Origin: Planctomycetota bacterium
Lineage (GTDB): Bacteria; Planctomycetota; SZUA-567
NCBI GenBank assembly: GCA_031254915.1
Contig: JAIRTL010000063.1
Location: 1-48,351 of the forward strand
Reading direction: 5' to 3'
DNA: 48,351 nucleotides
Positions 32,282 through 40,121 of this stretch are shown one piece after another. Each line of letters begins with the position of its first letter. Within the stretch, counting starts at the first letter, position 1. The position numbers were made by a program, and so were the translations under genes. The notes beneath the pieces were generated by a model. It was not told where the DNA came from. It searched no databases and worked only from the letters and a program-made list of their open reading frames with translations.

Positions 32282-33463
32282 ATGATCAACTTCACGTATC
32301 TTGTTTCGACCAAGGTTGTTTTCGGCAAAAACACGGAAAGCCAGGTTGGCGACGAAATCCGCGCCCTGGGCTTCAAGAAGGTGTTGGTGCATTTCGGCGG
32401 CGAAAGTGCGAAAAAATCCGGACTCCTCGACCGGGTGCGAAAGTCGCTCATCGCCGCCGGTATCGAGTCGGTCGAACTCGGCGGCGTCAAGCCCAACCCG
32501 CGTCTGTCACTCGTCCGGGAGGGAATCGAACTGTGCAAAAAGAACGGCGTCGATTTCCTTCTCGCTGTCGGCGGCGGATCGGTGATCGACTCCATCAAGG
32601 CTATCGGCCTTGGCCTGGCCAACGACGGCGACGTCTGGGACTTCTACGAAGGCGTCCGCAAGCCGAAGGCCTGCATCCCCAACGGCAGCGTGCTCACCAT
32701 CGCCGCCGCCGGATCGGAGACGAGCATCTCCAGCGTCATCACCAACGAGGATGGCTGGAAGAAAATGGCGGTGGACGACATGGTCACCCGGCCGCGCTTC
32801 GCGATCATGAACCCGGAACTCACCGCCACCCTCCCCGACTACCAGAGCATGTGCGGCGTCACCGACATCCTCATGCACACGATGGAGCGCTACTTCTCGA
32901 AGGAAAAAGGCACCGACCTCATCGACCGCATGGCCGAGGGGCTTCTGGTTTCGGTGATGGAAAACGGCCGCAAAATGCACAAACACCCCAAGGACTACGG
33001 CGTGCGCGCCGAAGTCATGTGGGCGGGCAGCTTGTCCCACAACGGCCTCACCGGCACCGGCCGATCCGGCGACTGGGCCACGCACCAGCTCGAACACGAG
33101 CTTTCCGGCCTCTGGGACGTCGCTCACGGCGCCGGCCTGGCCGTGATCTGGCCGAGTTGGGCGCGTTTCGTCTACAAGGAAAACATCGAACGCTTCGCGC
33201 AGTTCGCGACGCGGGTCATGAAATGCGAAATGAACTTCGAAGACCCGGAGGAAACGGCTGTCAACGGCATCGACGCGATGGAACGCTATTTCAAACAGAT
33301 CGGCATGCCCACCACCATGAAGGATCTGGGCGTAAGCGAGGTGACCGACGAGCGGATCAGGGAAATGGCGGAAAAATGCTCGCGCGGCGGCAAGCGCAAA
33401 CTCGGCAGCATGCGCGTCCTGGGCAAGGACGAAATGCGCGCGATTTACGAAATGGCGCGGTGA
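32282..33463 (+). CDS. iron-containing alcohol dehydrogenase, butanol-dehydrogenase type
   Basis: A 393-residue NAD(P)H-dependent oxidoreductase of the Fe-ADH family. Seen: TKVVFGKNTE at the N-terminus, the cofactor loop AVGGGSVIDSIKAIG, and AAGSETSISSVIT. The metal ligands are Asp and His in GVTDILMHTMERYF and His residues in HQLEHELSGLWDVAHGAGLA. It resembles the BdhA/BdhB/YqhD group, which reduces aldehydes to alcohols during fermentation or detoxifies them. The ATG at 32282 follows GAGGAGACGGCAGG. It is 34 bp from argG on the same strand; cotranscription is possible although the functions are unrelated. Confidence 0.92.
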   Translation: MINFTYLVSTKVVFGKNTESQVGDEIRALGFKKVLVHFGGESAKKSGLLDRVRKSLIAAGIESVELGGVKPNPRLSLVREGIELCKKNGVDFLLAVGGGSVIDSIKAIGLGLANDGDVWDFYEGVRKPKACIPNGSVLTIAAAGSETSISSVITNEDGWKKMAVDDMVTRPRFAIMNPELTATLPDYQSMCGVTDILMHTMERYFSKEKGTDLIDRMAEGLLVSVMENGRKMHKHPKDYGVRAEVMWAGSLSHNGLTGTGRSGDWATHQLEHELSGLWDVAHGAGLAVIWPSWARFVYKENIERFAQFATRVMKCEMNFEDPEETAVNGIDAMERYFKQIGMPTTMKDLGVSEVTDERIREMAEKCSRGGKRKLGSMRVLGKDEMRAIYEMAR

Positions 33464-33497
33464 ATTTACCAAACAGCCTTTCTTGTAAGGATTCGCC

Positions 33498-34706
33498 ATG
33501 CGGGAAAAAGTCATTCTACTGTATTCGGGCGGTCTGGACACGTCCGTGATCTGCCGATGGTTGGCGGAAAAGGGTCACGACATCGTCTGCTTCGCCGCCG
33601 ACGTCGGCCAACGCGAGGACTGGAAAGCGTTGCGCAAGAAGGCGATGCAAAGCGGCGCGAAAAAGGTGGTCGTCGCCGACGTCCGCGAGCATTTCGTCAA
33701 GGACTTCGTTTTCCCCGCCATTCGCATGGGCGCGCTCTATGAGGGGCGCTACCACCTCGGCACCGCACTCGCCCGGCCCTGCATCGCCGAGGCGATGGTG
33801 GAGACGGCGAAGAAGGAGAAATGCGCCATCTTCGCGCACGGCGCGACCGGCAAGGGCAACGATCAGGTCCGCTTCGAACTCGCCGCCGCCGCGCTCGCGC
33901 CGGAGATGAAGGTGATCGCGCCCTGGCGCGACCAGGAGTTTTCGTCCGTCATCAAGGGACGCAAGGAAGCGATCGCCTACGCCAAGAAATACGGCATTCC
34001 CGTCAAGGCGACCGTCAAGAAACCGTGGAGCTCGGACGAAAACCTGCTCCACATTTCCTTCGAGGCCGGCATGCTCGAGAATCCGGACGCGAAGCCGCTC
34101 CCCGACATGTTCGAACTCACCGTCGACCCGATGAAAGCGCCGAACAAGGCGGAAAAGGTGCGTATCGAGTTCGATCGGGGAACGCCCGTCGCCCTTAACG
34201 GCAAGAAGCTCTCCCCGGCCAAGCTCCTCATGGAGGCGAACCAGATCGCCGGCAAAAACGGCGTCGGCAGGGTGGACATGGTTGAAAGCCGCTACATCGG
34301 CATGAAAAGCCGGGGTGTGTACGAAACGCCGGGTGGCGCGCTTCTTTTCGCGGCGCATCGCGACCTCGAGGGCATCGCCATGGACCGTGACGTCATGAAC
34401 CTTCGAGACACGCTTATTCCGCGCATGGCGAACCTGATCTACAACGGCTACTGGTTCACCGAGGAAATGGCCGCGATCATGGCGCTGGTCGAGGAAAGCC
34501 AGCGCCACATCGCTGGCCGCGTGAACCTCGAACTGTACAAAGGCAACATCACCGTCGTCGGCCGCACCAGCCCGACGTCGCTCTACAATCCGATGATCGC
34601 AAGCATGGACGACGACAAGGGCGCCTACGACCAGACGCTTGCGACCGGCTTTATCCGCCTCCACGGCTTGCCGCTCCGCGCCCAGGCCCGCAGGGCGAAA
34701 AAATAG
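33498..34706 (+). CDS. argG: argininosuccinate synthase
   Basis: A 402-residue enzyme joining citrulline and aspartate with ATP in arginine biosynthesis. The N-type ATP pyrophosphatase loop is YSGGLDTSV (residues 10-18). Further motifs are LARPCIAEAMVE, FAHGATGKGNDQVRFE, a PWSSDENLLHIS segment and GRVDMVESRYIGMKSRGVYE. Length is typical. AAGGA precedes the ATG. A strong terminator follows; no argH is in the window. Confidence 0.97.
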   Translation: MREKVILLYSGGLDTSVICRWLAEKGHDIVCFAADVGQREDWKALRKKAMQSGAKKVVVADVREHFVKDFVFPAIRMGALYEGRYHLGTALARPCIAEAMVETAKKEKCAIFAHGATGKGNDQVRFELAAAALAPEMKVIAPWRDQEFSSVIKGRKEAIAYAKKYGIPVKATVKKPWSSDENLLHISFEAGMLENPDAKPLPDMFELTVDPMKAPNKAEKVRIEFDRGTPVALNGKKLSPAKLLMEANQIAGKNGVGRVDMVESRYIGMKSRGVYETPGGALLFAAHRDLEGIAMDRDVMNLRDTLIPRMANLIYNGYWFTEEMAAIMALVEESQRHIAGRVNLELYKGNITVVGRTSPTSLYNPMIASMDDDKGAYDQTLATGFIRLHGLPLRAQARRAKK

Positions 34707-34738
34707 AGCACTCCCGCTGAGCCATCACCGAACCGCCA

Positions 34739-34769
34739 CGGCCCCGACATTATGTCGGGGCCGTTTTTT
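34739..34769 (+). terminator. terminator of argG
   Basis: CGGCCCCGACAT (34739-34750) pairs with the TGTCGGGGCCG arm (34753-34763), then TTTTTT. Thirty-three bases after the argG stop. Confidence 0.9.
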
Positions 34770-34853
34770 ATTGAAAATTCCGAATTTGCCGAAACGAGAA
34801 TGAGTCCACACCGGAGGCGACCGGTCCCCACCCTCGGGGGGAGGGGCAATTTT

Positions 34854-34979
34854 ATGCCGTTCATGACCAGGAATTGCGATTCCCTCAACTGTACGCGGCC
34901 ATGAAATGGCCAAGGGAATCAGAGGTGGAACAGGGCGCCTTCCATCCCCCATTTCCACAATTTCGGGCCGCGCCCAGTA
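34854..34979 (-). repeat. structured intergenic repeat, copy C
   Basis: Third copy, on the minus strand, beginning 15 bases after the flgN stop. On that strand it reads GGCCCGAAATTG, a GGAAATGGGGGATGG block, then the hairpin ATTCCCT with AGGGAAT outside and GGCCAT-TTC-ATGGCC inside, and a diverged right end near GAACGGCAT. It fills the space between the convergent flgN and argG genes. Confidence 0.72.
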
Positions 34980-34993
34980 TGCATGTTTGCGCG

Positions 34994-35509
34994 CTATGCG
35001 TTGCGGTCGATCAGGGTTGGCCCCGTCGGCCGGGAGCCGTCGCGGCGGTAGTTCGTGTCCGGGCTCGACGCCTCGGCGATGGTGCGCAGGAACGCGTCCA
35101 CGTGCTCGAGGCTGGCCTTGAGAAGTTCCGCGTTGTGGCGAGTGATTTTACGCACATCCTCAATGACGTCCTTCAGGCCGCCCGCGAGGGAGAGGATGCG
35201 CGTCCTGTCCGGTTCATGGAACTTTTCAGCGACTTCGGCCAACTGTTCGACGTCGTCCCCGACGCCGAGTCCGCGCCGGAGCATGGGCATAACGGCCTGG
35301 CGCTTGCGTTCCTCGTCCTCGATTTCCGCGACCAGGCCTTTTTCCCTGAAGACCGCGGCTTCAAGTGCCGGAAGATCGCCCTTGATGATGCTTTCCCGCT
35401 TCTCGCCCGCCGTCTCCAGCATGGCGCGGTGCAGGTCCGTCTGTCGGACGAGTATGGCCTCGAGCATGCCGACAGCCCTTTTCAACGCCGCCTCCGCAGC
35501 CTTGTCCAT
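34994..35509 (-). CDS. flgN: FlgN-type flagellar export chaperone
   Basis: A 171-residue, largely helical protein. Long amphipathic helices are visible (AAEAALKRAVGMLEAILVRQ; EKRESIIKGDLPALEAAVFR). The pattern of the KGDLPALEAAVFREK segment matches FlgN/FlgK-FlgL chaperone proteins (PF05130), which guard hook-associated proteins before export. A GPTLIDRNA-type tail closes the protein. GGAG lies seven bases before the ATG at 35509, four bases after the flgJ stop. Its place at the end of a flagellar ring operon supports the call, since sequence similarity within this family is low. Confidence 0.7.
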   Translation of the reverse strand: MDKAAEAALKRAVGMLEAILVRQTDLHRAMLETAGEKRESIIKGDLPALEAAVFREKGLVAEIEDEERKRQAVMPMLRRGLGVGDDVEQLAEVAEKFHEPDRTRILSLAGGLKDVIEDVRKITRHNAELLKASLEHVDAFLRTIAEASSPDTNYRRDGSRPTGPTLIDRNA

Positions 35510-35513
35510 AATG

Positions 35514-35951
35514 CTACTCCCCGACGTCGATCGCCGGCTCCGCGGACCGCTCGCTCTCCGGGGTCGCCTCCGCCACGCGCACCTTCGCCGCAAGCGACTG
35601 GTAGACGAGGTCGGTGAGTCCGTAACCGCTGCCGGCGGCGAGCGTTTTCGAATGCTCGGAGTCGAGCATCTCCTGAAAGAATTTTTCGCCGTTGCCGCCG
35701 TGCATGGTCGGATTCTCCCCCACATTGACCCGCATAGATTTCACGATCTGATTCATGAACACGGAGACGAAGTCCGCCGCCACCTCGCGCAGCTTGCCGT
35801 CGATATTCCCGCCGTCCATGTCGGCGACGGCGCGACCGCTCCGGATCGCCTGCGCCCTGTCGGCGGTCTGGTCGGAGCGGCTGCGTTCGAAGAGGGAACC
35901 TGTTCCGCCGAAAGTTATGCCGTTCATTGCAGCCTGTCCCAATATATCCAT
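35514..35951 (-). CDS. flgJ: rod-binding protein FlgJ (N-terminal domain only)
   Basis: A 145-residue protein matching the rod-binding domain of FlgJ: LREVAADFVSVFMNQIVKSM followed by GGNGEKFFQEMLDSEHSKTL and GYGLTDLVYQSL. The muramidase domain of gammaproteobacterial FlgJ is absent, as in many other phyla, so wall opening for the rod must be done by another enzyme. It helps assemble the rod in the periplasm. Located between flgI and flgN in the operon. Confidence 0.88.
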   Translation of the reverse strand: MDILGQAAMNGITFGGTGSLFERSRSDQTADRAQAIRSGRAVADMDGGNIDGKLREVAADFVSVFMNQIVKSMRVNVGENPTMHGGNGEKFFQEMLDSEHSKTLAAGSGYGLTDLVYQSLAAKVRVAEATPESERSAEPAIDVGE

Positions 35952-35982
35952 GTCCTGTTCCTTCCCGTCGTCCGCGCCGGAC

Positions 35983-37080
35983 TCACTGGCCGACGAACTC
36001 GGCCTTGATCGCTCCGGCGGTGCGCAGTTCCTCGAAAATGGTGATGATTTCGTTCGTTGTCAATCCCATCGCGTTCAGGGTGTCGATAAGTCCCTGAAGG
36101 TCGGCGTAGCTCCCCGGACCGTGCATTTCCACAAGCCGGCGCGGCGTGTCGTCGGCGAGCGCGTAGGCGGCAGGTTCCGCTTCCGTCTCCGGCCTGATGG
36201 TGACCGTCTTGTCCTGAAGGCTGACGACGGCGTTGTTGACCTGGATGTCGCCGGTGACGACGATGGAATTTTTCGCCCTATTGATGACGATCCTCGCCGT
36301 GCGGTCCACAGCCACGGGCACATCGAGGATTTGCGAGATGTAGGCGTGGAGGTTGTTCCCGAACTGCCCGGGCACATGCACGGCGACCTGCCCGGGATCC
36401 CTGACGAAGGCGATCGGCTGCACCGGAGAGCCTTCGGAAAACATGTACGAATCCCTCACGTTCGGGTTGAGGGATGGGGTCTGGTTGATCTGCCGCGCTA
36501 TGGCTGTGGCGTCGGCGAAGTTGGGGCGGTTGAGGTTAAGACGGATGAAGCCGCCCTGGTCCTGGATGTTGTCGCCGAACGGATAGGCCGCGATCTGCAT
36601 CGCGCCGCTGTTGAGGCCGTCCTGGATAATGCCGCGCGTTTTGATGCCTGTCCCGGCGACCACCTGACCGGAGGCGAGCGCGTAGACGTCGCCCTTGCCG
36701 GTGCGCAACTGGCAGACCCGGAGTTCGCCGCCGTTGAGGTCCGTGGCGTCGCCGATGGAGGTGACGGTCACCGGGAAGCGCTGCCCGGGCCGGCCGAACG
36801 GCTGCAATTCGGCGAACACGCTCACAAGCGCAATGTTGCCGGAGGCGAGGTCCTTGGCGTCGAAGTTCTCGTTGTTCTCACTGAGGAACTTCCTGAGCAT
36901 TTCCAGAGTCGCCTTGCTCTTGTCGCCGGTTTTGGGAAGGCCGGTGACGATGCCGACGCCCTCGACCTGGACCGGAATCATCTCGTTCACGGTGACGAGG
37001 TCCTTCACCGACTCGGCGCGCGCGACGACGGCGAGAAGAAGGACAACACCCAGCGATAGTGCCAAAATGCGTTTCGTCAT
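35983..37080 (-). CDS. flgI: flagellar P-ring protein FlgI
   Basis: A 365-residue periplasmic protein forming the ring around the rod at the peptidoglycan layer. A signal peptide (MTKRILALSLGVVLLLAVVARA) is followed by the family signatures GVGIVTGLPKTGD, NIALVSVFAELQPFGRPGQ and TVTSIGDATDLNGG. ARIVINRAKNSIVVTGDIQV and the C-terminal LNAMGLTTNEIITIFEELR come later. The ATG at 37080 is used; an upstream in-frame ATG at 37116 would place residues before the signal and overlap flgH. Presence of FlgI and FlgH implies an outer membrane. Confidence 0.96.
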   Translation of the reverse strand: MTKRILALSLGVVLLLAVVARAESVKDLVTVNEMIPVQVEGVGIVTGLPKTGDKSKATLEMLRKFLSENNENFDAKDLASGNIALVSVFAELQPFGRPGQRFPVTVTSIGDATDLNGGELRVCQLRTGKGDVYALASGQVVAGTGIKTRGIIQDGLNSGAMQIAAYPFGDNIQDQGGFIRLNLNRPNFADATAIARQINQTPSLNPNVRDSYMFSEGSPVQPIAFVRDPGQVAVHVPGQFGNNLHAYISQILDVPVAVDRTARIVINRAKNSIVVTGDIQVNNAVVSLQDKTVTIRPETEAEPAAYALADDTPRRLVEMHGPGSYADLQGLIDTLNAMGLTTNEIITIFEELRTAGAIKAEFVGQ

Positions 37081-37093
37081 GTCTGCTCGTCCG

Positions 37094-37891
37094 TCAGAAC
37101 GGGTTGATGAAGTCATAGACCCTCGCGCCCCAGCCGCGCTTGTCCATGCGCGACATCGGGCCGCTGCCGAAAAAGCGGATGTTCATGTCCATGATGTATT
37201 CGGCGCTCACCGCGCTCTTCGCATCCATGTGTTCCGGGTTGACGTTGCCGGTGATGATGAGCGTCTGCACCTCGCCGTTGATGCTGACCGTTTTCTTCGC
37301 CTCGATGACGAGGTAGCCGTTGGGAAGCGCCTCGATCACCTCGCCCGTCAGGGTGCTGGTGAGCGACTGTCCGCGGTCGATCGTCGAGTCGGACTTGTGG
37401 GCGCGGTCCGACGAGTAACTCAGGGTCGGCGTGCTCGCGTTGGCGTCTCCGGACGCCTCTCCGCGCTGCCGCAGCGACAACCCGTTCTTCAACGACGGCG
37501 TCAGCCAGCTTGACAGCACCATGTTGTTGCTCGAATTCCGTTTGAGGTCGTTGGAGCTGTCGAGGCTGCCGGTGGTGCTTTCCCTGATGACGATGGTGAC
37601 GCTATCGTGCTTCCGAGATGCTTTTTCGCGCCGCGACGCCTGCTTGTCGCCGATGAGATAGCGCTGCATGCGCATGGCGAGGTCGTGGTCGGCGGCGGAA
37701 TAGTAGCCGTCGCCCTGATCCTGGAAGGTCCAGTCGCTGCGCCGGGAGTCATAGCCGATGTAGTCACCTCCCCTCGCCCTGGCGACGGCGAGGAAAAGGA
37801 AAAAGAGCGTGCCGAACAGAAAAACGCCGCACTTGATCCATAGTCGTTTGGCGTCCAGTTGCTCGGGGGGACGCGCCTTCTTGAAGTCCAT
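37094..37891 (-). CDS. flgH: flagellar L-ring protein FlgH
   Basis: A 265-residue outer-membrane ring subunit. Recognised by DSVTIVIRESTTGS, SLTSTLTGEVIEALPNGYL and the YLVIEAKKTVSINGEVQ block. TGNVNPEHMDAKSAVSAEYI and the end RGWGARVYDFINPF complete the pattern. Unlike most FlgH proteins it has no lipobox: the hydrophobic segment CGVFLFGTLFFLFLAVARA (about residues 21-39) is followed by RGGDY with no Cys. AAGGA precedes the ATG at 37891. It sits 10 bp after flgA. Confidence 0.93.
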   Translation of the reverse strand: MDFKKARPPEQLDAKRLWIKCGVFLFGTLFFLFLAVARARGGDYIGYDSRRSDWTFQDQGDGYYSAADHDLAMRMQRYLIGDKQASRREKASRKHDSVTIVIRESTTGSLDSSNDLKRNSSNNMVLSSWLTPSLKNGLSLRQRGEASGDANASTPTLSYSSDRAHKSDSTIDRGQSLTSTLTGEVIEALPNGYLVIEAKKTVSINGEVQTLIITGNVNPEHMDAKSAVSAEYIMDMNIRFFGSGPMSRMDKRGWGARVYDFINPF

Positions 37892-37901
37892 GCCGCCGTC
37901 C

Positions 37902-39050
37902 TTATCGCTTATTGATCGGGTCCGGCTCGATGAGCGAGGTGACCCGTCCGGGGCCAATGATCCGGGCGCGGTATCTGTGCCGCGTCCCGGGATTTTCCAC
38001 CGTGATGATGTCGTCGACGTTGCCGCCGCCCAGCGCCTTGGCGACTGCCTGAACCGACCAACCGACGCCGCGGTTGTCGACGTACACATTCATGCCCTGC
38101 TTCACCGCGTCGACGTTTTTCGCGTCCGAGGGGAGAATCGGTTCCCTCGGCTTGATCGGCCGCTGCACTTCGCGTCCGACCGCCGCCATGGCGTCGGGCG
38201 GGAGATACGCCTGACCGGCCCTCATCTTCACGCGGTCGATCGCCACGTCCCTGGCGGCGATGACGTCGCCCTTGTACAACGGCTTCGTCGCCACAGGCGC
38301 CAACGCATAGATCTCCGTGTCGAGGACGGCGATAATCCGCCGCCCTTCGTCCGCTTCCGGTCCGACGACCTTGAGGGCGACCTCGGCCTTCCCCGGCATC
38401 CGTCCGCCGACCGCTTCCGCGACGATGAATTCCTCACCCGGCGAAAGCCCTTCGGAAAGCGAAATCACCTTGGCGCGCACCTCGATGTCTTCGCGGTTGT
38501 AGCGCGACGCAAGATATCTGGATACCTCGGCGCCGATCCGTTGCCTGGCCGAGACGTCCTCGTTCGCAGGCGTGGCGCTCTGGGGGATTTCCGCATCGGA
38601 CCGCGCCGCCGCCGTCCGGCGCGCGCGACCGTAATCACCTGGATCCGTCGTGGCGGCTTCCGTCACCGAGGCGAGCGCCACCGGTTCCAGCTCACCCGGC
38701 ACAAAGCCGGCATCTTCCCGTCGTCCCGACGGCGCGCCGTTGCCTGACACCCTCACCGATTCGTTTCCGCTGAACGTCACTGTCGCGGACAACCCCATTT
38801 CGTACAGCCGGGATTCGATTTCCCAACGGGTGATTTCCCGCTCCTGCCCTTTTTCCGGGGTCGGTCCGATGATTGTTTCCGCAACCTCGCGGGCCGCCTC
38901 GCGCGGCCCCTCGACCCTGGCGACGTCGCAGACGCGGATATAATTGCCGGCGCTTTCCGCCTGCCGACGGACGATAACCACAATATCCGCCAACGCCACA
39001 GGCATCAATAATGCCATAAGCGCCAAGGACATGAGTAAAAAGCGTCGCAT
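37902..39050 (-). CDS. flgA: flagellar P-ring assembly protein FlgA
   Basis: A 382-residue periplasmic chaperone for P-ring formation. A signal peptide (MRRFLLMSLALMALLMPVALA) is followed by a divergent N-terminal half. From about residue 255 a SAF-type domain appears: PLYKGDVIAARDVAIDRV, GREVQRPIKPREPILPSD and the final VKQGMNVYVDNRGVGWSV, which is the typical FlgA end. It is longer than usual (about 230 residues), with a low-complexity insert around residues 105-175. The ATG at 39050 has AAGGAGAG upstream. First gene of the flgA-flgH-flgI-flgJ-flgN operon, behind a sigma-54 promoter. Confidence 0.9.
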   Translation of the reverse strand: MRRFLLMSLALMALLMPVALADIVVIVRRQAESAGNYIRVCDVARVEGPREAAREVAETIIGPTPEKGQEREITRWEIESRLYEMGLSATVTFSGNESVRVSGNGAPSGRREDAGFVPGELEPVALASVTEAATTDPGDYGRARRTAAARSDAEIPQSATPANEDVSARQRIGAEVSRYLASRYNREDIEVRAKVISLSEGLSPGEEFIVAEAVGGRMPGKAEVALKVVGPEADEGRRIIAVLDTEIYALAPVATKPLYKGDVIAARDVAIDRVKMRAGQAYLPPDAMAAVGREVQRPIKPREPILPSDAKNVDAVKQGMNVYVDNRGVGWSVQAVAKALGGGNVDDIITVENPGTRHRYRARIIGPGRVTSLIEPDPINKR

Positions 39051-39075
39051 CGCAACTCTCCTTGGACGCTTGAAT

Positions 39076-39093
39076 ATGCAAAATTCATGCCAA
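39076..39093 (-). promoter_or_regulatory. sigma-54 promoter of the flagellar ring operon
   Basis: On the minus strand TTGGCATGAATTTTGCAT fits the -24/-12 consensus TGGCACG-N4-TTGCA at nearly every position, with correct GG-N10-GC spacing. It lies 26 bases before the flgA ATG, placing the transcript start near 39066. Confidence 0.82.
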
Positions 39094-39221
39094 AACGTCA
39101 GCAACTTTCCAAAAACCTCGAACCGGTCCTGCGCCCGGGATTTCTGGCCGTCCTATAATGCTATCGACGACGAAAGGCGGCGAAGTTCACCTTTTTTGAT
39201 TATCGGAAGCGCGGCGCTGGA

Positions 39222-39250
39222 TTGAAAATCGGTCGGAGATATGGTAAATT
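39222..39250 (+). promoter_or_regulatory. candidate promoter of the nitroreductase pseudogene
   Basis: TTGAAA (39222-39227), 17 bases and TAAATT (39245-39250), 47 bases before the ATG at 39297. Confidence 0.4.
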
Positions 39251-39296
39251 ACAGGATGTCGTTGGTTTGCGGAACCACGGAAGAGAGGAGCCTTGC

Positions 39297-39949
39297 ATGT
39301 TTGGTCGACTGATGGTCGTGGCGGCGGCGTTCGTGCTGACCGCATCTTCTCCCGGATGGAGCGGCGGGGGTCGTTTGCCCGAATCGGACAAGACAGGCGG
39401 CGATCCGTTGTTCGGCGTCATTGAAAGACGCGCGTCCGGACATGCCGGCGATTTTTCCGGGGCGATCTCCGATACGGAACTGTCGACCATGCTCTGGGCC
39501 GCCGCCGGCCGCAACCGGGACGGGCACGGCTGGGTCATTCCCACCGGCCACGGCTATCCCCCCGTATTGCGACATTTATGTGCTCACCATGGATGGCGTC
39601 TTCTTGTATCAGCCGGAAAGGCACTCGCTGGCGAACGTCTCGGAAAGGGATGTACGGGGTCTCGTCGGCTTGGAGGAGTTCGTCGCCCAGGCGACCTGCA
39701 TCCTGGCTTTCGTGCTCAACCATAAGCAGCGGTCCGCATTCAAAAATTCAGGGCGCGAGGAATCGTATGGCTATCTGGCGGTCGGCGCGATGTCGGAGCA
39801 TGTGTATCTCGCGGCGACGTCGCTCGGAATCAATACCCGCTACATCGCCTCGATCCGAAGAGCGTAGATCGTCCGCCGCCTGCGCCTCCCCCACCAAAGA
39901 CCGGCCCGTCGGCCTGATGCTTCTGGAGAAGGCGGAGAAGAACTCATAA
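39297..39949 (+). pseudogene. frameshifted SagB-type nitroreductase-family protein
   Basis: Three frames must be joined to read one protein. Frame 1 (from ATG 39297, GGAG upstream) gives a signal peptide and FSGAISDTELSTMLWAAAGR. At a run of six C (39558-39563) the reading moves to frame 2, with CDIYVLTMDGVFLYQPERHSL and YGYLAVGAMSEHVYLAATSL followed by GINTRYIA. Near 39865 it moves to frame 3, ending DRPVGLMLLEK. The combined order is that of exported SagB/ThcOx-like nitroreductases that bind flavin. Two shifts suggest a decayed gene, though an assembly error at the C-run could explain the first. No peptide-modification partner genes are present. Confidence 0.72.
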
Positions 39950-40121
39950 AACCGCTACGATGAATTTTGACGTTGTCACAAACGGTGGATCTTGGAGAGA
40001 ATCAAACGGCGGTTGGCCCGATTTTCTCCGAAAGTCCACTGAGGGGGAGGCTCTTTCAACGGAACGATTTCCTCCCCAGGAAAACACCCGAGCATAGCGG
40101 CTGCAATCTGCGTAAACCGCG

